Shown: positions 22,213 to 34,700 of the stretch, piece by piece | Position numbering within the stretch: position 1 is the stretch's first letter | Layout of the letters: every line of letters begins with the position of its first letter | Source of the DNA: Ixodes scapularis | Lineage: Eukaryota > Arthropoda > Arachnida > Ixodida > Ixodidae | NCBI RefSeq assembly: GCF_016920785.2 | Contig: NW_024609884.1 | Coordinates: forward strand, 85,552,069-85,616,068 | Length of the DNA stretch: 64,000 bases | Direction of reading: 5' to 3' | The notes under the pieces: model-generated | The model's input: only the letters and a program-made list of their open reading frames with translations | Told to the model about the DNA's origin: nothing | Databases searched by the model: none | Made by a program: the position numbers and the translations under genes

Positions 22213-22349
22213 TAGGGAGTTTTAGTAGATCGTTTTCAAAGGCACGCTACCGCTGCGGGCGCGTGCTTCAGAGCATGCATTTAAGTGGCAGCGCGAGCTC
22301 CCGCTACAAATAGTGTGGCCTGAAAACACGATCTACTAAAGCTCTCTAG
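22213..22349. mobile_element. MITE with TTTAGTAGATCG ends
   Basis: The left end AGGGAGTTTTAGTAGATCGT pairs with the right end CGATCTACTAAAGCTCTCT; the loop is GC-rich. It belongs with the element at 39412-39552 by its terminal bases. Confidence 0.75.
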
Positions 22350-24559
22350 TGAGCAGGGCTATACTTGCGTGATGTCTTGGGTTAGTAAAGCTACTGCAGT
22401 CCGCGTTGAGCCTATCATGGTGTTCTATGTCACTTCATACGTAACAGCGACACGCAGGAACCATTATTAAGGCGAAAGCCTTTTATGTCTCATCGTTCAG
22501 TCGACCTATCAGACAACACGTCTGCGACAAGAAAAGTTCCAACGAAACGGCGCCAAAAGTGCGTCGTCAGAGAGTTCGCTGTCTTCGGAGGTTCGCTATC
22601 ACGCTAACATCGGCGCTTGGGCTTTCGCCTTCAAGTCGTCTTATGGATAACATAAGGTACCCTGTGTTTTCCCTCCTAATGCGATAGCGCCACTCGCAAT
22701 GCCATCGGCAAGAGACGGTGTCAAGAACAAATAAGGCCCATGCACACAGTTCCGTTTCAGTCCGTTCGAGTGCGTTGGACTGCGTTGCGTTGACATACGG
22801 CCGTGAATCACTGGGTCATCCGTGCTTCGTGTGAAGCGTGGAAACCAATTCAAGGAGTAGCTTGGCAAGGGGCATACGAAGCACGAATGTCCTGGTTACT
22901 CCCAGTCTCAACGCGGTACAACGCTCTCAAACCACAAAGTGCCGCTGCAGCTCAGCGCGCCAGCCGCGCTCATGACCACTAAAGCTTACCTTAGACCGAC
23001 GGTTCATATCTGACGTCACCTCCTTTTCAGGAGAGGTGTATGGGGGAAAGCAGCACGTGAGTTTCGGTTTCGTCGATTTATTTCACAAAACATATATGCT
23101 TCGTAAAATTGTATAAAAAGATTGAGCATATTGCTACGTCCTTACAAAGTCGGAGAACACCATTTTCTAAAAAAAAGTTAAAAATGCTCTTTATGGTTCA
23201 TCAAAGAGGGCTTCTTATAACACTTGAGCTTCGGACCTATTTATGATATTACCTATTAGTGGTTCGAGCTACTCCGGGGAACAAGTAGAATAGCCCCGAA
23301 ATATTAGCACATCATATTTTATTTCGATCCGGCAAAAACAGCTCAACGTCCGATGGCGACACAGTGTGTTGAAAACGCCCGAGCACTGACATCACCGGTA
23401 AAGATTTTGTGATTGGCAATCGGCCAGAGCCGTCTCAAAGTTCTTTTTTTTTTTTTTATGTAGGCTTCGTGTATTGCTCCGTGAAGCATCATTATTTTTT
23501 CAAGAAAGCGTTTGTATTAAGCGAGAAAGCTGAAAAATAAAAAAAAATAAAAAATCTTTAAAATGTGCAGAAACAAGGAGGAAAAAAACAAGACACGCAG
23601 GCCCTTAGCAGTGGAGCTAGCCCAACCAGCAGGCTCGCATATGTGCACTAGCGCTGCTAGCGCAGTGAGCTGATTGAGTGCTATACCCATCGAGCGAGCG
23701 TCCCATCGCCCCATCGGGAATCGGCGTGTCGGGCTAATCGGAGCGTGTGCGCGACGCTTATTTCTCCGACCTGAATCTGCCGTGTCCTGTGCCGTTCTTG
23801 CCGTTCACCATGGTGCGTCCGTGTTTGTGTGTTGGTGTGCACGTCGTCCGTGCGCTCGATAGGCGAGTCTGTGCCTGGACGGTTCTATCCGCGCTTCCAC
23901 GAGAAGCTTCGCATATCCTAAGGAGCCGGACGCGGTTCACGGGGTGAAAGCCAAAGAGAGCTTGATGCTCGATGACCAACCAAAGGTAGAGTTAATTAGA
24001 ATTCCGGACGGCCTCGTGTATATGAGCTACGTATGATTATGTGCCAGTCCTATCTCGCCGGCAGCCATTCCCGCTCGAAACAACACTTGCCAAATGTATA
24101 CGGTGCAACTTTCTGCCCCGTATCGCTGCTTTGATCCCACCGTGCTGGATTCAATGAATGGACGCGGCGAAGTGGACGACGAACATCGTTCTATATGCCG
24201 GCGCTCGTTGGGTTAGCCGACGCCGAAGTATAAACTGACCAGGTCCATTGGTCACGCCGATCGCGTTCGGAGCCTGAACTTAGGAAGATGCAAGGAGCCA
24301 TAGCGACGAAGCCGACATGCGTGCAAGTCCTCGGCACGGCAGCCCCGAGTCTAACCCACGGCCAATTGGGCCAGCCACTGCGCCACAATCCTCTAATCAT
24401 TGGATTTTTCCGGCTGTGTCACGGAGCAAATATTGTTTGCTTTTTTTTTTGTAATTTTAATTTACTTATAACTTCCCAAAATAAATCGAACTTCCGGTAA
24501 AACATGTTTCCTCCGTGTTCTTACGCGCGATGAGGTCCGTTTCACCGCAAATTTAAAAC
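22350..24559. other. Intronic non-coding stretch, nothing recognised
   Basis: Short open frames only. The GC-rich part (23680-23960) has several overlapping frames but no recognisable protein and no splice context. A T-run and an A-rich stretch lie near 23446 and 23530. Confidence 0.4.
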
Positions 24560-24770
24560 CAGGGGCCACAGAATGATTTTTAAACTTCTTCCTTAGCTTC
24601 CTCCTCAACTCAAAAAGCGAAATGAGGAATCACGGGTTTGTGACGTAGTATTTCACCGAATGCGATGACTCTCAGCTTCCACCGTGCTTTTAAGCACACC
24701 ACGGAGCATGTCAATCGCAAGTGATGATAAGTGCCGTCACGGTACAGCGAACTATAATAGGAGTAGTGGA
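24560..24770. repeat. Dispersed repeat P3 (second copy at 49145-49305)
   Basis: CTCAACTCAAAAAGCGAAAT, GCTTCCACCGTGCTTTTAAG, CACACCACGGAGCATGTC and GCAAGTGATGATAAGTGCCG recur at 49145-49305 with some divergence. Probably a transposon fragment. Confidence 0.7.
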
Positions 24771-24809
24771 AAAAATGAAAGATGCTTACAACTCCCTGTG
24801 ATACCCAAT

Positions 24810-25615
24810 GAGACCGCAGCTCTTGAGGAAGAGGGCAGGGTACGGAGAGAAAGGTAGTCCTCTCCCTTTCCTTTATCCTCCTCGTCCCCTCTTCCTCGTC
24901 CGTCCTCCTCTTCTCCTCCCTTCATCCACCTCTCCCCCTCCTCCTCCTCCTCTCATTCTGCTCCCCTCCTCCACCCTTCATCCTGCCCCTCCTCCTTCCC
25001 CTCCCTCCCCCAAGTGACCCTCGTGACGTCACTCGTGAATGCCTCGTGAAGGTCATGAGCTTCACTGTGAAGGTCGTGACGTCACTCGTGACCCTACTGA
25101 CCCTCGTGACGTCACGTTGACGTCGTTATGGGAAACGTCCCATAACGAAACGCGCAATTACGCCGACGGCGATGCCGCTCAAGCCGGAAATGGGCGGCAA
25201 AGGCTCGTTCATACTTGCGAAATACGCACTTGCCGCCGACTGGATTCGCTCGCCGAAAAAAAATCGGGCCGTTCACATTTGTTGCCGCCGGCGGAGTGCG
25301 CGGCGCGAGCGTCTCGCAGTTTCCCGAACAGAAGCGAGCTGACGAGAGCTCCCAAACCTCCTCCTTGCCCGCGCGCGTCTCGTCGCCATCGGTGCCAGCT
25401 CGTCAGCGCGGATCTGAAGTCAGCAGGCGCCACTTCCCCCGTGCAATCCGATTGGCTTGCGGCGAGAGAAAACTTTTTTCCGGCGTTCAAAATTGTTCCC
25501 CAAAGCGATCTTGCTCTCCGCCGGAAATTCTGCCTGCTTTTGTCGCCGGGCATTAGAATTCTCGCGGATCCGGCTGCCGGTTCGGAAGTGTGAACGTGGC
25601 ATTAGAGCTGCGCTC
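24810..25615. mobile_element. F2 family TIR element, copy 2, with a nested MITE
   Basis: The ends GAGACCGCAGCTCTTGAGG and GAGCTGCGCTC are inverted repeats (TA follows the right end). A long CT-rich tract (24860-25010) is followed by diverged units of GTGACGTCACTCGTGA (about 25021-25120), then the shared ACGCCGACGGCGATGCCG segment and GGGCGGCAA. A second element occupies 25201-25602. Open frames across the CT-rich DNA are not genes. Confidence 0.75.
25201..25602. mobile_element. MITE nested in F2 copy 2
   Basis: AGGCTCGTTCATACTTGCGA pairs imperfectly with the right end (GGAAGTGTGAACGTGGCAT). The two halves share further inverted similarity around the TCGCCGAAAAAAAATCGGGC and CGATCTTGCTCTCCGCCGG stretches. 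Terminal bases resemble the 181-bp MITE at 9826-10006. Overlapping open frames of about 110 codons here are shadows of GC-rich inverted DNA. Confidence 0.6.
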
Positions 25616-25977
25616 TAAAATCAGCAGCCTCCGGGTGAGGTGCTTCGTCTAGAACCCACCAGGTAGCGCTGGTGCTCGATTACGGAGCACTTATGCCAGC
25701 GAAGCGCGCGCCAAGCGCAGCTGTTTTCGATCTTAGCGGTTCACTGTGGCAAATATATGCTTTATGGGCGTTGAAACGTCTATGAATTAATGTCTGAAGC
25801 TTACTTGGGCAATGTAGTGAAAATCGGGGTAACCAGTCTCGCATCCTGTCTTAGCAACAAGCATCGAACCTATGAATAATCACAACTTGATGCCAAGCAC
25901 TTGTCATTCACGAAAACAAATCGCGAAAACGGCCATAGACACCACAGAATCCATTCGAGAACCTACGCGACGCCATA

Positions 25978-26281
25978 TACTCTAAAAAAAGCCCGCGCGT
26001 CTACTTTCCCGCACAACACTCGGATAGCCAATCACCGTAACTTGTGGAGGCAGCTCAGCGATTGACGTTGCCGAAACATATGTTTAGACAAAAAAACACA
26101 ATCTGAGCGTGACGTTTTACATTGCTTAATGTCACAGCGCAGACTGCGTGTTTTTTTGTTGTTTTTTTTGTCTAAACATATGTTTCGGCATCATCATTCG
26201 CTGAGCTGCCTCCGTAAGTTGCGGTGATTGGCTCTCCGAGTGTTGTGCGGGAAAGTATACGCACGGGCTTTTTTTAGAGTA
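25978..26281. mobile_element. F1 palindromic MITE, copy 2
   Basis: Full-length, with ends TACTCTAAAAAAAGCCCGCG and TTTTTTTAGAGTA, TA on both sides, and the usual F1 interior. The central T-run is expanded. Confidence 0.9.
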
Positions 26282-26630
26282 TATACCATATTACAGAAGC
26301 CATGTCCTCCCGTTTTGGACAACAGCGCCAGTCGTGGCCGCCTACACTTTTGGCTTCACATGGTTGATGGGGCGCTGCCGGCGCTTTTTCCACTTAGGGA
26401 GGCTGTACTGAGGGTGGGCGCAACCCAAAACCTGGAGAGCGTTTGCAATTTAATGGCGGCGCCTGAGGGAGAGGATTCCGGAAAGGATATGCCCCAATGT
26501 TGCCTGCACGAGAGCAGGCGCCCGCTCTGTTGCAACTGGTTGCAACTCTGTTGCTCCATGCGCCTTTCCTCCTCTCGCCTCCCATTGCAAGCAACGAGCG
26601 CCTTGTCGCAGCCTCTCTCGCTTCCTTCTC

Positions 26631-27060
26631 GCACTCTCAAGAAAAAAGGGTGTCAAAAGGTGTATCGTTACACCCTTTGTCCCATATAATACACCCCAAA
26701 ATTTAAATTCGACGTACAGCGCCCTGCAGTTGAAGAGACGGCCCAAAATTTTACGAGGGGCTTGATAGCCGTGTGGTACAATATTTTAAATAGCTAAAGT
26801 ACGTATCAAGGACCACATAGACAAAACACCGAGTTTTTACAGTAGGGCCAAGAAAACCCCGATTATTTTTCCTGTTGTCAGTGAAACGTACATTAGCTAT
26901 TTTAATAAGTTGTACCACTCGGCTATCAAGCCCCTCGTAAAATTTCGCGCCGTCCGTTTGACTGCATGGTGCTGTACGTCTAATTGAAGTTTGGGGGTGT
27001 ATCATATGGGACAAAGGGTGTAAGAATACACCTTTTTACACCCTTTTTTCTTGAGAGTGC
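26631..27060. mobile_element. X-family palindromic MITE, 430 bp
   Basis: The ends are CACTCTCAAGAAAAAAGGGT and its exact reverse complement. The arms extend inward for about 200 bp (TACACCCTTTGTCCCATA, ACGAGGGGCTTGATAGCC, ATCGGGGTTTTC-type blocks). The flanking dinucleotide is CG on both sides. The termini resemble F1 (CACTCT followed by an A-run), so X and F1 may be moved by the same transposase. No coding frame. Confidence 0.88.
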
Positions 27061-27398
27061 GCTCCGAGAATTGCAAACCTCGAGCGGAGAAAGCAGAGTT
27101 GCCAGACAAGCAGCAACGCCCAAGATGGCGGAATTTACCATTTTTTGCGTTAAAAAAATACTTAACCTATCGCAACAAAACTGGTGGCTATGAAAAAGTA
27201 ATCATTTATACCTCGTGTAAATTATTCAAGCACCTTAATGGGCTTTTATGACCCGAGTTAGGAAAGAAAACGACCCTATGTCCCATAGACTCCCAGCAAA
27301 ATTTAGCAATTAAATGGCGTCCATGTCCCGTGATCGCCGATCTAGCAGTTGCACCCACCCTCACTTGAGCCTCCCTATTTCCACTACCCCTATATTCT

Positions 27399-27799
27399 AC
27401 ACTCTCAGAAAAAAAGGTGTATTCTTACACCCTTTGTCCCATAAAGTACACCCTAAAACTTCAATTCGACGTAGTGCCCTATAGTCGAACAGACGGCCCC
27501 AAATTCTACGAGGGGCTTGATAGCCGATTGGTACAACTTATTAAAATTGCTAATGTACGTTTTACTGACTACAAAAAAAAATAATAATCGGGGTTTCTTC
27601 ACCAAAAAACGCAGTCTGAGTTGTGACATTAAGCAATGCAAGTGTGACGTTTTGCATTGCTTAATGTCACAACTCAGACTTTTTTGGTCTAAACATATGT
27701 TTCGGCATCGTCATTCGCTGAGCTGCTTCCGTAAGTTGCGGTGATTGGCTCTCGAAGTGTTGTGCGGGAAAGCAGGCGAACGGGCATTTTTTAGAGTGC
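27399..27799. mobile_element. Chimeric MITE: left half X family, right half F1
   Basis: Positions 27399-27600 match one half of the X element (ACACTCTCAGAAAAAAAGGT to AATAATCGGGGTTTCTTC). From about 27602 the sequence switches to F1 (CCAAAAAACGCAGTCTGAGT through its right TIR TTTTTTAGAGTG). The outer ends are still a compatible TIR pair, but the flanks differ (TA on the left, CG on the right). Confidence 0.85.
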
Positions 27800-27949
27800 G
27801 GTTTCGGTTTTTGCCGTTGCTGCTGATTTCGCTTTCTGAAATTTTCCGTTGTTACCTCTGCGTCTCAACGCCTTTCTGCCTGTCTCCACACCGGGTATAG
27901 ACCTATCGCTTGCAAACGGTCTAACCTAAAATCATCTATTCTTTTACAG

Positions 27950-28400
27950 CGGAGCTGTTCAGGGCTAGTTTCCCCAGGATCGTGTCCGGTACCACACAAA
28001 TGTCGACAGAACACTCTGGTTGCCGTCGTCGCTCAAAGATGGCGGTAGCTGTTCAGAGTGTTGTGTTCGCCGGTTGTCTGCTTGCCGCCGTCGCTCACAG
28101 ATCGCGGCAATCTTTCCAGCCTCGGCAACCAGACAACTGGTTGCTGCCGTCACTCATAGATGACGGCAACATTTCTGCGGAGGAAGAAGAGCAGGAACGG
28201 AACGAGCGGCGATGAGCGCAGCAGCGCGAATGGTTCCGCAACCGCCGCGAGGCCGCTATCGCCTAGAGTTCCACTGCGTCGAGCGCTTCAGATTCTCTTG
28301 CGGAAGAAGAGCAGATCGCTCGCCTGGAAAGCCACCGCTGAGAACAGAGGCTACAGATCCGCTGCTCTTCCTTCTTCACCAGAGTGGAAAGGGCTGAAAG
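27950..28400. repeat. T-family end followed by three 60-bp tandem units
   Basis: The left edge TTACAGCGGAGCTGTTCAGG matches the end of the element at 16276. Three diverged units follow, starting about 28020, 28082 and 28141, each with GCCGTCGCTCAnAGATnGCGG. A plus-strand frame of 77 codons crosses them, then acidic and basic residues (AEEEEQERNERR). No domain is recognised, and the tandem units argue against a normal gene. Confidence 0.5.
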
Positions 28401-29785
28401 TTTTTTTAAGTAAGTTTTGTTAATCTCGGCGTTTATTATTTTTTCATCCCACTCTATGACACAGTGCAATGTGTAAAACTTGTAAATAAACTAGTTATTT
28501 TTCGCGACATCCCATTGTCTGCTTTCCCAGCGAGTTGCGTCATAGAGTGGGAAAACTGTTTGCCCCACATCTGCCTCATGGCTCCTAGTTCGTTGGCGAG
28601 CCAGCCCCCTTTTATAATCGTCTCTAAATATTGCCCAATTTATGAAAACTGGCTAGTATTTCCTGGTTTACGAACACTGACTGATTAATTGCCAGGCGGT
28701 CACTCTCGTTATCAATGTATTGGGCGTATCTAAGCACAGCAGCATGACTTGTGCAAATTACGTAATGACGAGGAAACCAGCGCCGGAAGCAATAATGAAG
28801 ACAGGATTTCTCGTATTTAGAGGAACCCTAATTTGTTGCTGATGCGCAGCCCACAAGTTCCCGAAATTTCCTTCATTGGAAAAGCGTTTGCATGTAGTTC
28901 CAGCTGCCACACCTCAAAATATGTGAAAAATTTCCTTGGCACAACAAACTTGTTATTTTAAGACGTAAAGGAAAATCGTAGACAAGCTGGTTCATAACTT
29001 TATTGCCTAACCCAAGACGATAAAAAAAATGGACTTATGTATTCTGTCCGTTGAAGATTGCACGAGCTGACAGACAATCTCGCTAAATATGATCGCGATG
29101 GTCAATGCTCACGTTGGTGCACATCGCTTCGCAACTGAACAAAACATCGAGTGACGATTGCGGTCTGACTTGACGTATGTACGAATTATTTTATAGGAAG
29201 TTCGTAAATGGAGAGCGGAACAAGCGTGTCTCTGAATAAGGATAGAGTAACCAGTGGCGTACGTATACCCTGTTCTACAATTTACTTATGTTTATTACGT
29301 TACTGGTTTTTTTCTATCGCAATGGCAGCTTTTGTACAGGCCCACGGAGAGCTAGATCGCTTCGAAAGCCGACGCTGGTACAGCCACTGGCCGGTTCTTC
29401 GACGATTCTGTCGAAGGCTCTTTAACACTGGCGTCAAACAAAAGCCACCGTGTACTCGGCGTCGTCTTCTTCCGTATTAGTCGGCTCCAGAAGGCCTCCG
29501 CATGGTTTCTTCTTCATCTATGAAACGTCATCACAGTCGGATCGCGCTCGGTCGGCTATTGGACCCGAGCCCGACCTTCGACGCGCTGATTGGCCACGAG
29601 CCGCAGCCGAACACTGACGCAGCACTCGTGCCCAATCTCTCGCCTCGATCGATCTGACTATGATGACGCGTGTGGAGGCCTTCTGTCCAGGTGGTGTTGC
29701 TCCTACACGCATGAACAGTGGCTTTCCCGCATGATTGGCAGGGTTCCCAGCAAGTGGGCTCGGAGCTCGGAGCAGCGACAGCTCG
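28400..29785. other. Intronic non-coding stretch, nothing recognised
   Basis: AT-rich on the left, with a more GC-rich part at 29340-29780. Short open frames without recognisable products; no TIR pair seen. Confidence 0.4.
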
Positions 29786-29972
29786 GAGCACGTGAAGCGA
29801 ACGCTCGCGCTGCAGAACCCAGGGATCTTCGGTTGAATCCCCGCCCCAGCCCTTTTCGATCTGGATGAGCATCGTATCGGCGTGCAGTCGTGTATCATTA
29901 CTGCGTGTAGCAATTTAAAAGAGCCAGTCTTGTGGTTGTACCGCACTGGCTAAATTGCTCATCTACAGCTGA
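29786..29972 (+). mobile_element. tRNA-like SINE, copy S1
   Basis: The head resembles a tRNA: GAAGCGAACGCTCGCGCTGC (D-arm/box A region), then CAGAACCCAGGGATC and GGTTGAATCCCCGCC, close to the box B consensus GGTTCGAATCC. The body continues CGATCTGGATGAGCATCGTA through CACTGGCTAAATTGCTCATC. Three more copies or split copies occur at 30168-30367, 37465-38165 and 53785-54035. The tRNA origin is inferred from box-like motifs only. Confidence 0.6.
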
Positions 29973-30017
29973 AACACAAGTCGTCCGTTAAGGCTGACTA
30001 ACTTTCGGCTGCATACA

Positions 30018-30029
30018 CACACACGCGCG

Positions 30030-30061
<32 letters not shown>

Positions 30062-30062
30062 A
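30018..30062. repeat. (CA)n / (CG) mixed microsatellite
   Basis: Alternating CA units with CGCG interruptions. It lies between two SINE copies in inverted orientation. Confidence 0.9.
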
Positions 30063-30167
30063 ACATATACACATACCAGAGCCACAAAAAGTCAAAGTCA
30101 AATAAGACGTTTAGTGCTTATAGAGCGTAAGGTCGGTCGGCCAGGATCGGGCGACACTGGTTTACAC

Positions 30168-30367
30168 TGTAGATGAGCAATTTAGCCAGTGCAGTACGAC
30201 TGCTAACCTGGGGTCTTTGACGTGCACCACGCATTAGTGATACACGACCGCACGCCGGTACGGTGCTCATCCAGATCGAAACGGGCAGGGGTGGGGCTCG
30301 AATGCAGGATCCCTGGGTTCTGCAGCGCGAGCTTTCGCTCCACGCGCGTCTAGATGGGTGTGCACTT
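30168..30367 (-). mobile_element. tRNA-like SINE, copy S2
   Basis: Reverse orientation relative to S1. The plus-strand text runs from TGTAGATGAGCAATTTAGCC to CGAGCTTTCGCTCCACGCG, and it contains GTGCTCATCCAGATCG and the box-like GGGGCTCGAATGCAGGATCC. It faces S1 across the CA repeat. Confidence 0.65.
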
Positions 30368-31014
30368 TAGCCGAAAGCCCCTCTATCCTTAGAAAAGTGG
30401 CGCCGTTAATTGTTGTGGAAATGCTGGAGACACGTGACAAGCTAAGTCTAACTTAGCTAGACCTGTGACTAGCCAAGTCTAATTAGAATGAGCCGACATC
30501 GCGATAACACAATATGGAGATTCGTATTCGTTTCGCCACTCCACTGTGAGCGAGCCCATTTAAAGTCGCGGACCGCATTCAAAAACCGCCCACTTTTTAT
30601 GAATCTCCAACAGCACAACTTACAAATAATATTTTGTTCTGCTTGATTTAAGAAAAAAAAAAGGTTTCTTAATCAAAAAGGTAAAGAATTTTAGAGCACG
30701 AAATTAGTCATTTTACAGGTGAGCTAGTGGAAGTTTACCATGATGATCTCAACTTTTTTTCTCCTCAGTTTTGCCCCAGTCTCGGGTTAAAGTCATCATG
30801 ATTAGAGCACGCGATCGCAGTTTCTTCATAGCAAACGCTTTTCCCGGTCTGGAATTGTGGCGGTAGTAAAATAAAAGAATAAAAAAAATTCTAGAAAAAA
30901 AAAGAAAAGAAATGAAAGACGGTAATGTATATCTTGCTCTTTTTTTTTAATCATTCTAGAGACAGAAGTGTGAGCAATTACTTGCATGGAAAGAGCCAAC
31001 AGCTCTTACGTTAA

Positions 31015-31785
31015 AGGAGCTGTGCAACGATTTTAACGTTGAACGAGTTTGCACCTTCTGCTTTTGACAATGTCTATCTTGCCACAAAGGATACAAAACA
31101 CATCTTCCTCCTTCGAAATGTTGCGATTCCGCCGCGTAATCGCGAGGCAAAAATGAGAATATTCCCCGAACTGCAACCGCGAGCGGCGGCCATGAAAACC
31201 ACGCGGCATGACGTCAATGGGGGACTTGTAAAAAGATAGGAAGTTGTACAAATGCCTGCTCGATAAAAGGTAATTTTTCTATAGATCTTGTCGTTCCAAT
31301 ATAAATATAAATGCGTCAAAAACCTGGTGTCATCGGAAAAACTTTTATTATACGGAGTTTTAGTGGCGTCATCTGTCCGAGGTCAACAAAACCGTCAGCT
31401 CTATCTGCTACCGCCAACAGCCGCCAGAAGCCGGAGGGGGACGGGGGGCAGAGCCGGACGGGGATGGACGGACCCGGACGAGCACGTTGGCACTTTCCTC
31501 CTTTCGCCCTGTTGATCGCGCTGCGCAAGCACGTGGTCAAGTAGTCACGAGTGGGTGAGTTCTCGCTGCTCACTGATGGCTCTAGAGAGAGAGCTTCACC
31601 GGAACCCCGCGCGTCCCCCTTTCACGTGACTCGGAAAAAGGTGAAGGAGTTGAGAGATGTCCTACTTTTTTTAATAAAAACTAGGACATGCAGGCAAAAG
31701 CGGTTTTTTCTTCTTTACTTCAGAAAGGTCGAGACACACACTTCCAAATTATTTAAGCAAAACACTGAAATTTTGCACAGCCCCT
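31015..31785. mobile_element. TTAA-family element, 771-bp type (copy D1)
   Basis: The ends AGGAGCTGTGCAACG and GCACAGCCCCT are inverted repeats, with TTAA at 31011-31014 and 31786-31789. The interior matches copy D2 (62803-63597) in reverse orientation. Both share a short frame around AAMKTTRHDVNGG and AIPPRNREAKMRIFPELQPR, but it is under 70 codons and not recognised. It is best seen as non-autonomous. Confidence 0.85.
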
Positions 31786-31789
31786 TTAA

Positions 31790-34700
31790 TGACAGACCCT
31801 TTCGGTGCAATGACACGTCACTGCGGACATTGGGTCGCTAATCCAGAGTGGATCATGAATTAGTAACACAATATGGCAGGAGAAATATTTCGTTGCCAGA
31901 TCTCTGGTTTATGGTTGCTAGGCTGTCGGCATCTTCAAAAGAATGCCAAACTCTCTCAGCATAGATGGCTCTGTGAAAGCTGGTGTGCAGCGGCACCAAC
32001 GACAGCGTCCGCGCTGTGTCGCGTAGTGAAGCGCTACCTGCACTACCCATCTGAGACCTCTTCTAATGCTACCTTATAGAATCTTGGCTGCATACGCGCC
32101 TTCCCGCGGCCGTGTTTCTTGATCTCGCTCGGAGTAAATGTTTGGCACCTTAAAATTTGAAAACCGACCCGCGCCCAGCATTGCTGTGGAGTCTGTACAC
32201 GATTTTTCCGTCCTTCGACCTAAAGGAGTTGCTCGGAGCTCGGCTTCAATCGTGTCTCCCGCAGTTGTAAGCGGCAACGACGGCAACGCACATTGCCTTG
32301 TTTCTCGTTTATCTGCGCTGGAAGATGCCTCTACAAAGCGTTGGTGTGTTCCACGGTCCGGAAATCACTAGGGAACGACATTCACCGGTGCCAGTAATTG
32401 ATAAAATATACATGAGAAGCATTTATCGCTCCTCTTATTGTCAGATTGCTCCTCGCTCGTCGATGGAACGGGTATATATAGACGGAGAGGAATTGAGATG
32501 ATCGCGGCGGTTTTTGGCCGCTTCATGGACGGGGTTTGTGTTTTTAATTTGTAGGCCTCGCGTGAAAAAAGCTAGTGCCGTGTGTGACCCCGAACGTTTT
32601 GTATAGTGTTGTACTTAGGTAAGCGGACATTAATGAGAAACAAAGGTTTGCTGCTGCACAGGATATCTACGCCAGTATGGCCTTGTTCGAAGCGAAATGC
32701 TTATGCTAGGAGCCGCACCATGGCGCCACCGTCTTGTCGCACGCTTCCAATAAAGCAGCTGCGGGCCTATAGTTACTGGACGAACAAATCATCAGTATCT
32801 GCTCGTCGACGTATCCGGCTTTTGGTCGACCCGAGCGACTTCCTCTGCCGCTCTTCTTTATATTTCGTTTCACCTTAAGTCCGAGCGCGGTCAAAGCCTA
32901 GGAGACAAGCGAGCCTTCAGACGCAGCCTGAAAGCGTCAAGTCACGGCGTAGTCGCGCACTCTCTGGGCTTGATTGGATGAGCCGGCGGATGAGCACGCA
33001 CAGAAAGCCGGTGAACGTCGTGACGTTGTGCTTTCGGCACTGCTTGACTTGCCTCTCGGCTCGTACCGTAGGCTGCAGTAGGACTTAATGTCAAGATGAA
33101 GTTTTAAAGCCCCTTTTTGGGGCCAAGTTGGTGGTATTGGAGGGGGCAAAGGTGCATTCCAATGTGGATTTGGTATGCCCACTGGCAGTGGGACGTGCTT
33201 ACCTAGGCCATGTTCCAAGAACTTGATCTCAGTCCAGACTATAGGTTTATCACCTTTTCGTTCGAAAAACATGTACGCCTACAGCGTTGTTCCATCTCCG
33301 GTTTTCACCTGGTATATAAACTGTCGGAGTAGCTCGGATCTACTTGACGAAAAACATCGCGCGATAAGGCTCCGCCAGGCACCTTAAAATAATGTTGCAT
33401 AAACAATCTGAGTGAATCGTCGACCGCAGCGACACGATGCAGTAAGTGAGAGAGAAGCGTGTAGGGGGGTGGGGGGGGGGGGGGGGGCCTTCGTTTATTT
33501 AGATGGCGAAGGGTCAGAGCAGCACCACCTAAATAAGACGAGGCCTCTTATGCTCTGAACATCATTAGCCGAGACGCGTCGCACGGCAACATAGCGTCAC
33601 TTCTCGCTTCGAAGCGTTTTTGCTGTTGTTATTGTTGTTTTCAGTCAGTGCTGGGGAAGACTTTTTAAATGTGGTAACGTCTCACTGCGGCCTAAGAGGC
33701 GCCTCTCGAACGTGTCGAGGATTTCGCGTCTCCCACCAAGACGTGGCACGCCAAATTGTTCCGTGTGTGTGCGTATTCGTAGGAATGGGGCGGGGGCGTT
33801 GTGGATAAATAGATCACGTTTAATGGTAGGCTAAAGGTCGCAGTCAAACTGCTCACAGATCGTCCGAAAGACACGGTCTGCACACATTATGGCATCTGCG
33901 GACACGCGTCAAGCAAGCATGACGGCTTCATGCACGCTTCGAACAGGCACCTGCAGCCAGTAGGACCAACGTCACAAGACCGTCCTGCAAGGAAGACCTC
34001 AGGCAGTGTCTGCGGACTGCCTTCTCTACACTAGCTATGAGACCACGGATTTACGGTCTTGGATTAGTCTGCCGTCTGGCAGCAGTGCGTTAAACACTTG
34101 CCCTATGTCAAGTTCAGGATAGTTGTCAGCCGTACAACGATCCCCTGCGAGGAGGAAAAGAGAGCTCCCTTAAGCCGGGGTCACACTGCTTATACATGAC
34201 ACAAAAAAACAGTATGGTAGACATAAGTCACCCGATATCCGTGGTTCAAATGCCGCGCGCCAAGTTTCTCCTTAAAGTCGCTGCCATGCGGCGTTCGAAG
34301 GACGGATCTCGCGGTTACTTGCGTTCGACTCCGTTCGCAGACTGTATTTTGTATGATGAATAAGCAGAGCGACCCCGGCTTTAGGAATATCTGCGTGCGG
34401 TTTGATCTACGGTGCTCGAGGAACAATAATTTGATCTCGCCTTATTCAGCTTAGCGAGTGAAACACGGGCCAACGGTATAGCGTTCATTGCCGCGCAGTC
34501 ACTGGCAAAACGGGGTGGGCTCCTTGTTATAGCACTTCGAGTCCATGATTATTACAAGACATGCCGCTCGCCCCCTTCACTGCGTAACTAAGCTCTAAAA
34601 AAAAAAAAAAAAAGAAACGTTGTTAATGATTGGTCCTCCGCTTCTCGAGATAAGTAACTCAATACAGTTCTTTTTCCCTGCTCGCTCACATGACCGCTAG

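Noticed and set aside
24808..25593. Several overlapping 70-184-codon frames
   Set aside because: They lie in CT-rich and GC-rich parts of an F2 element and a nested MITE, with no protein similarity.
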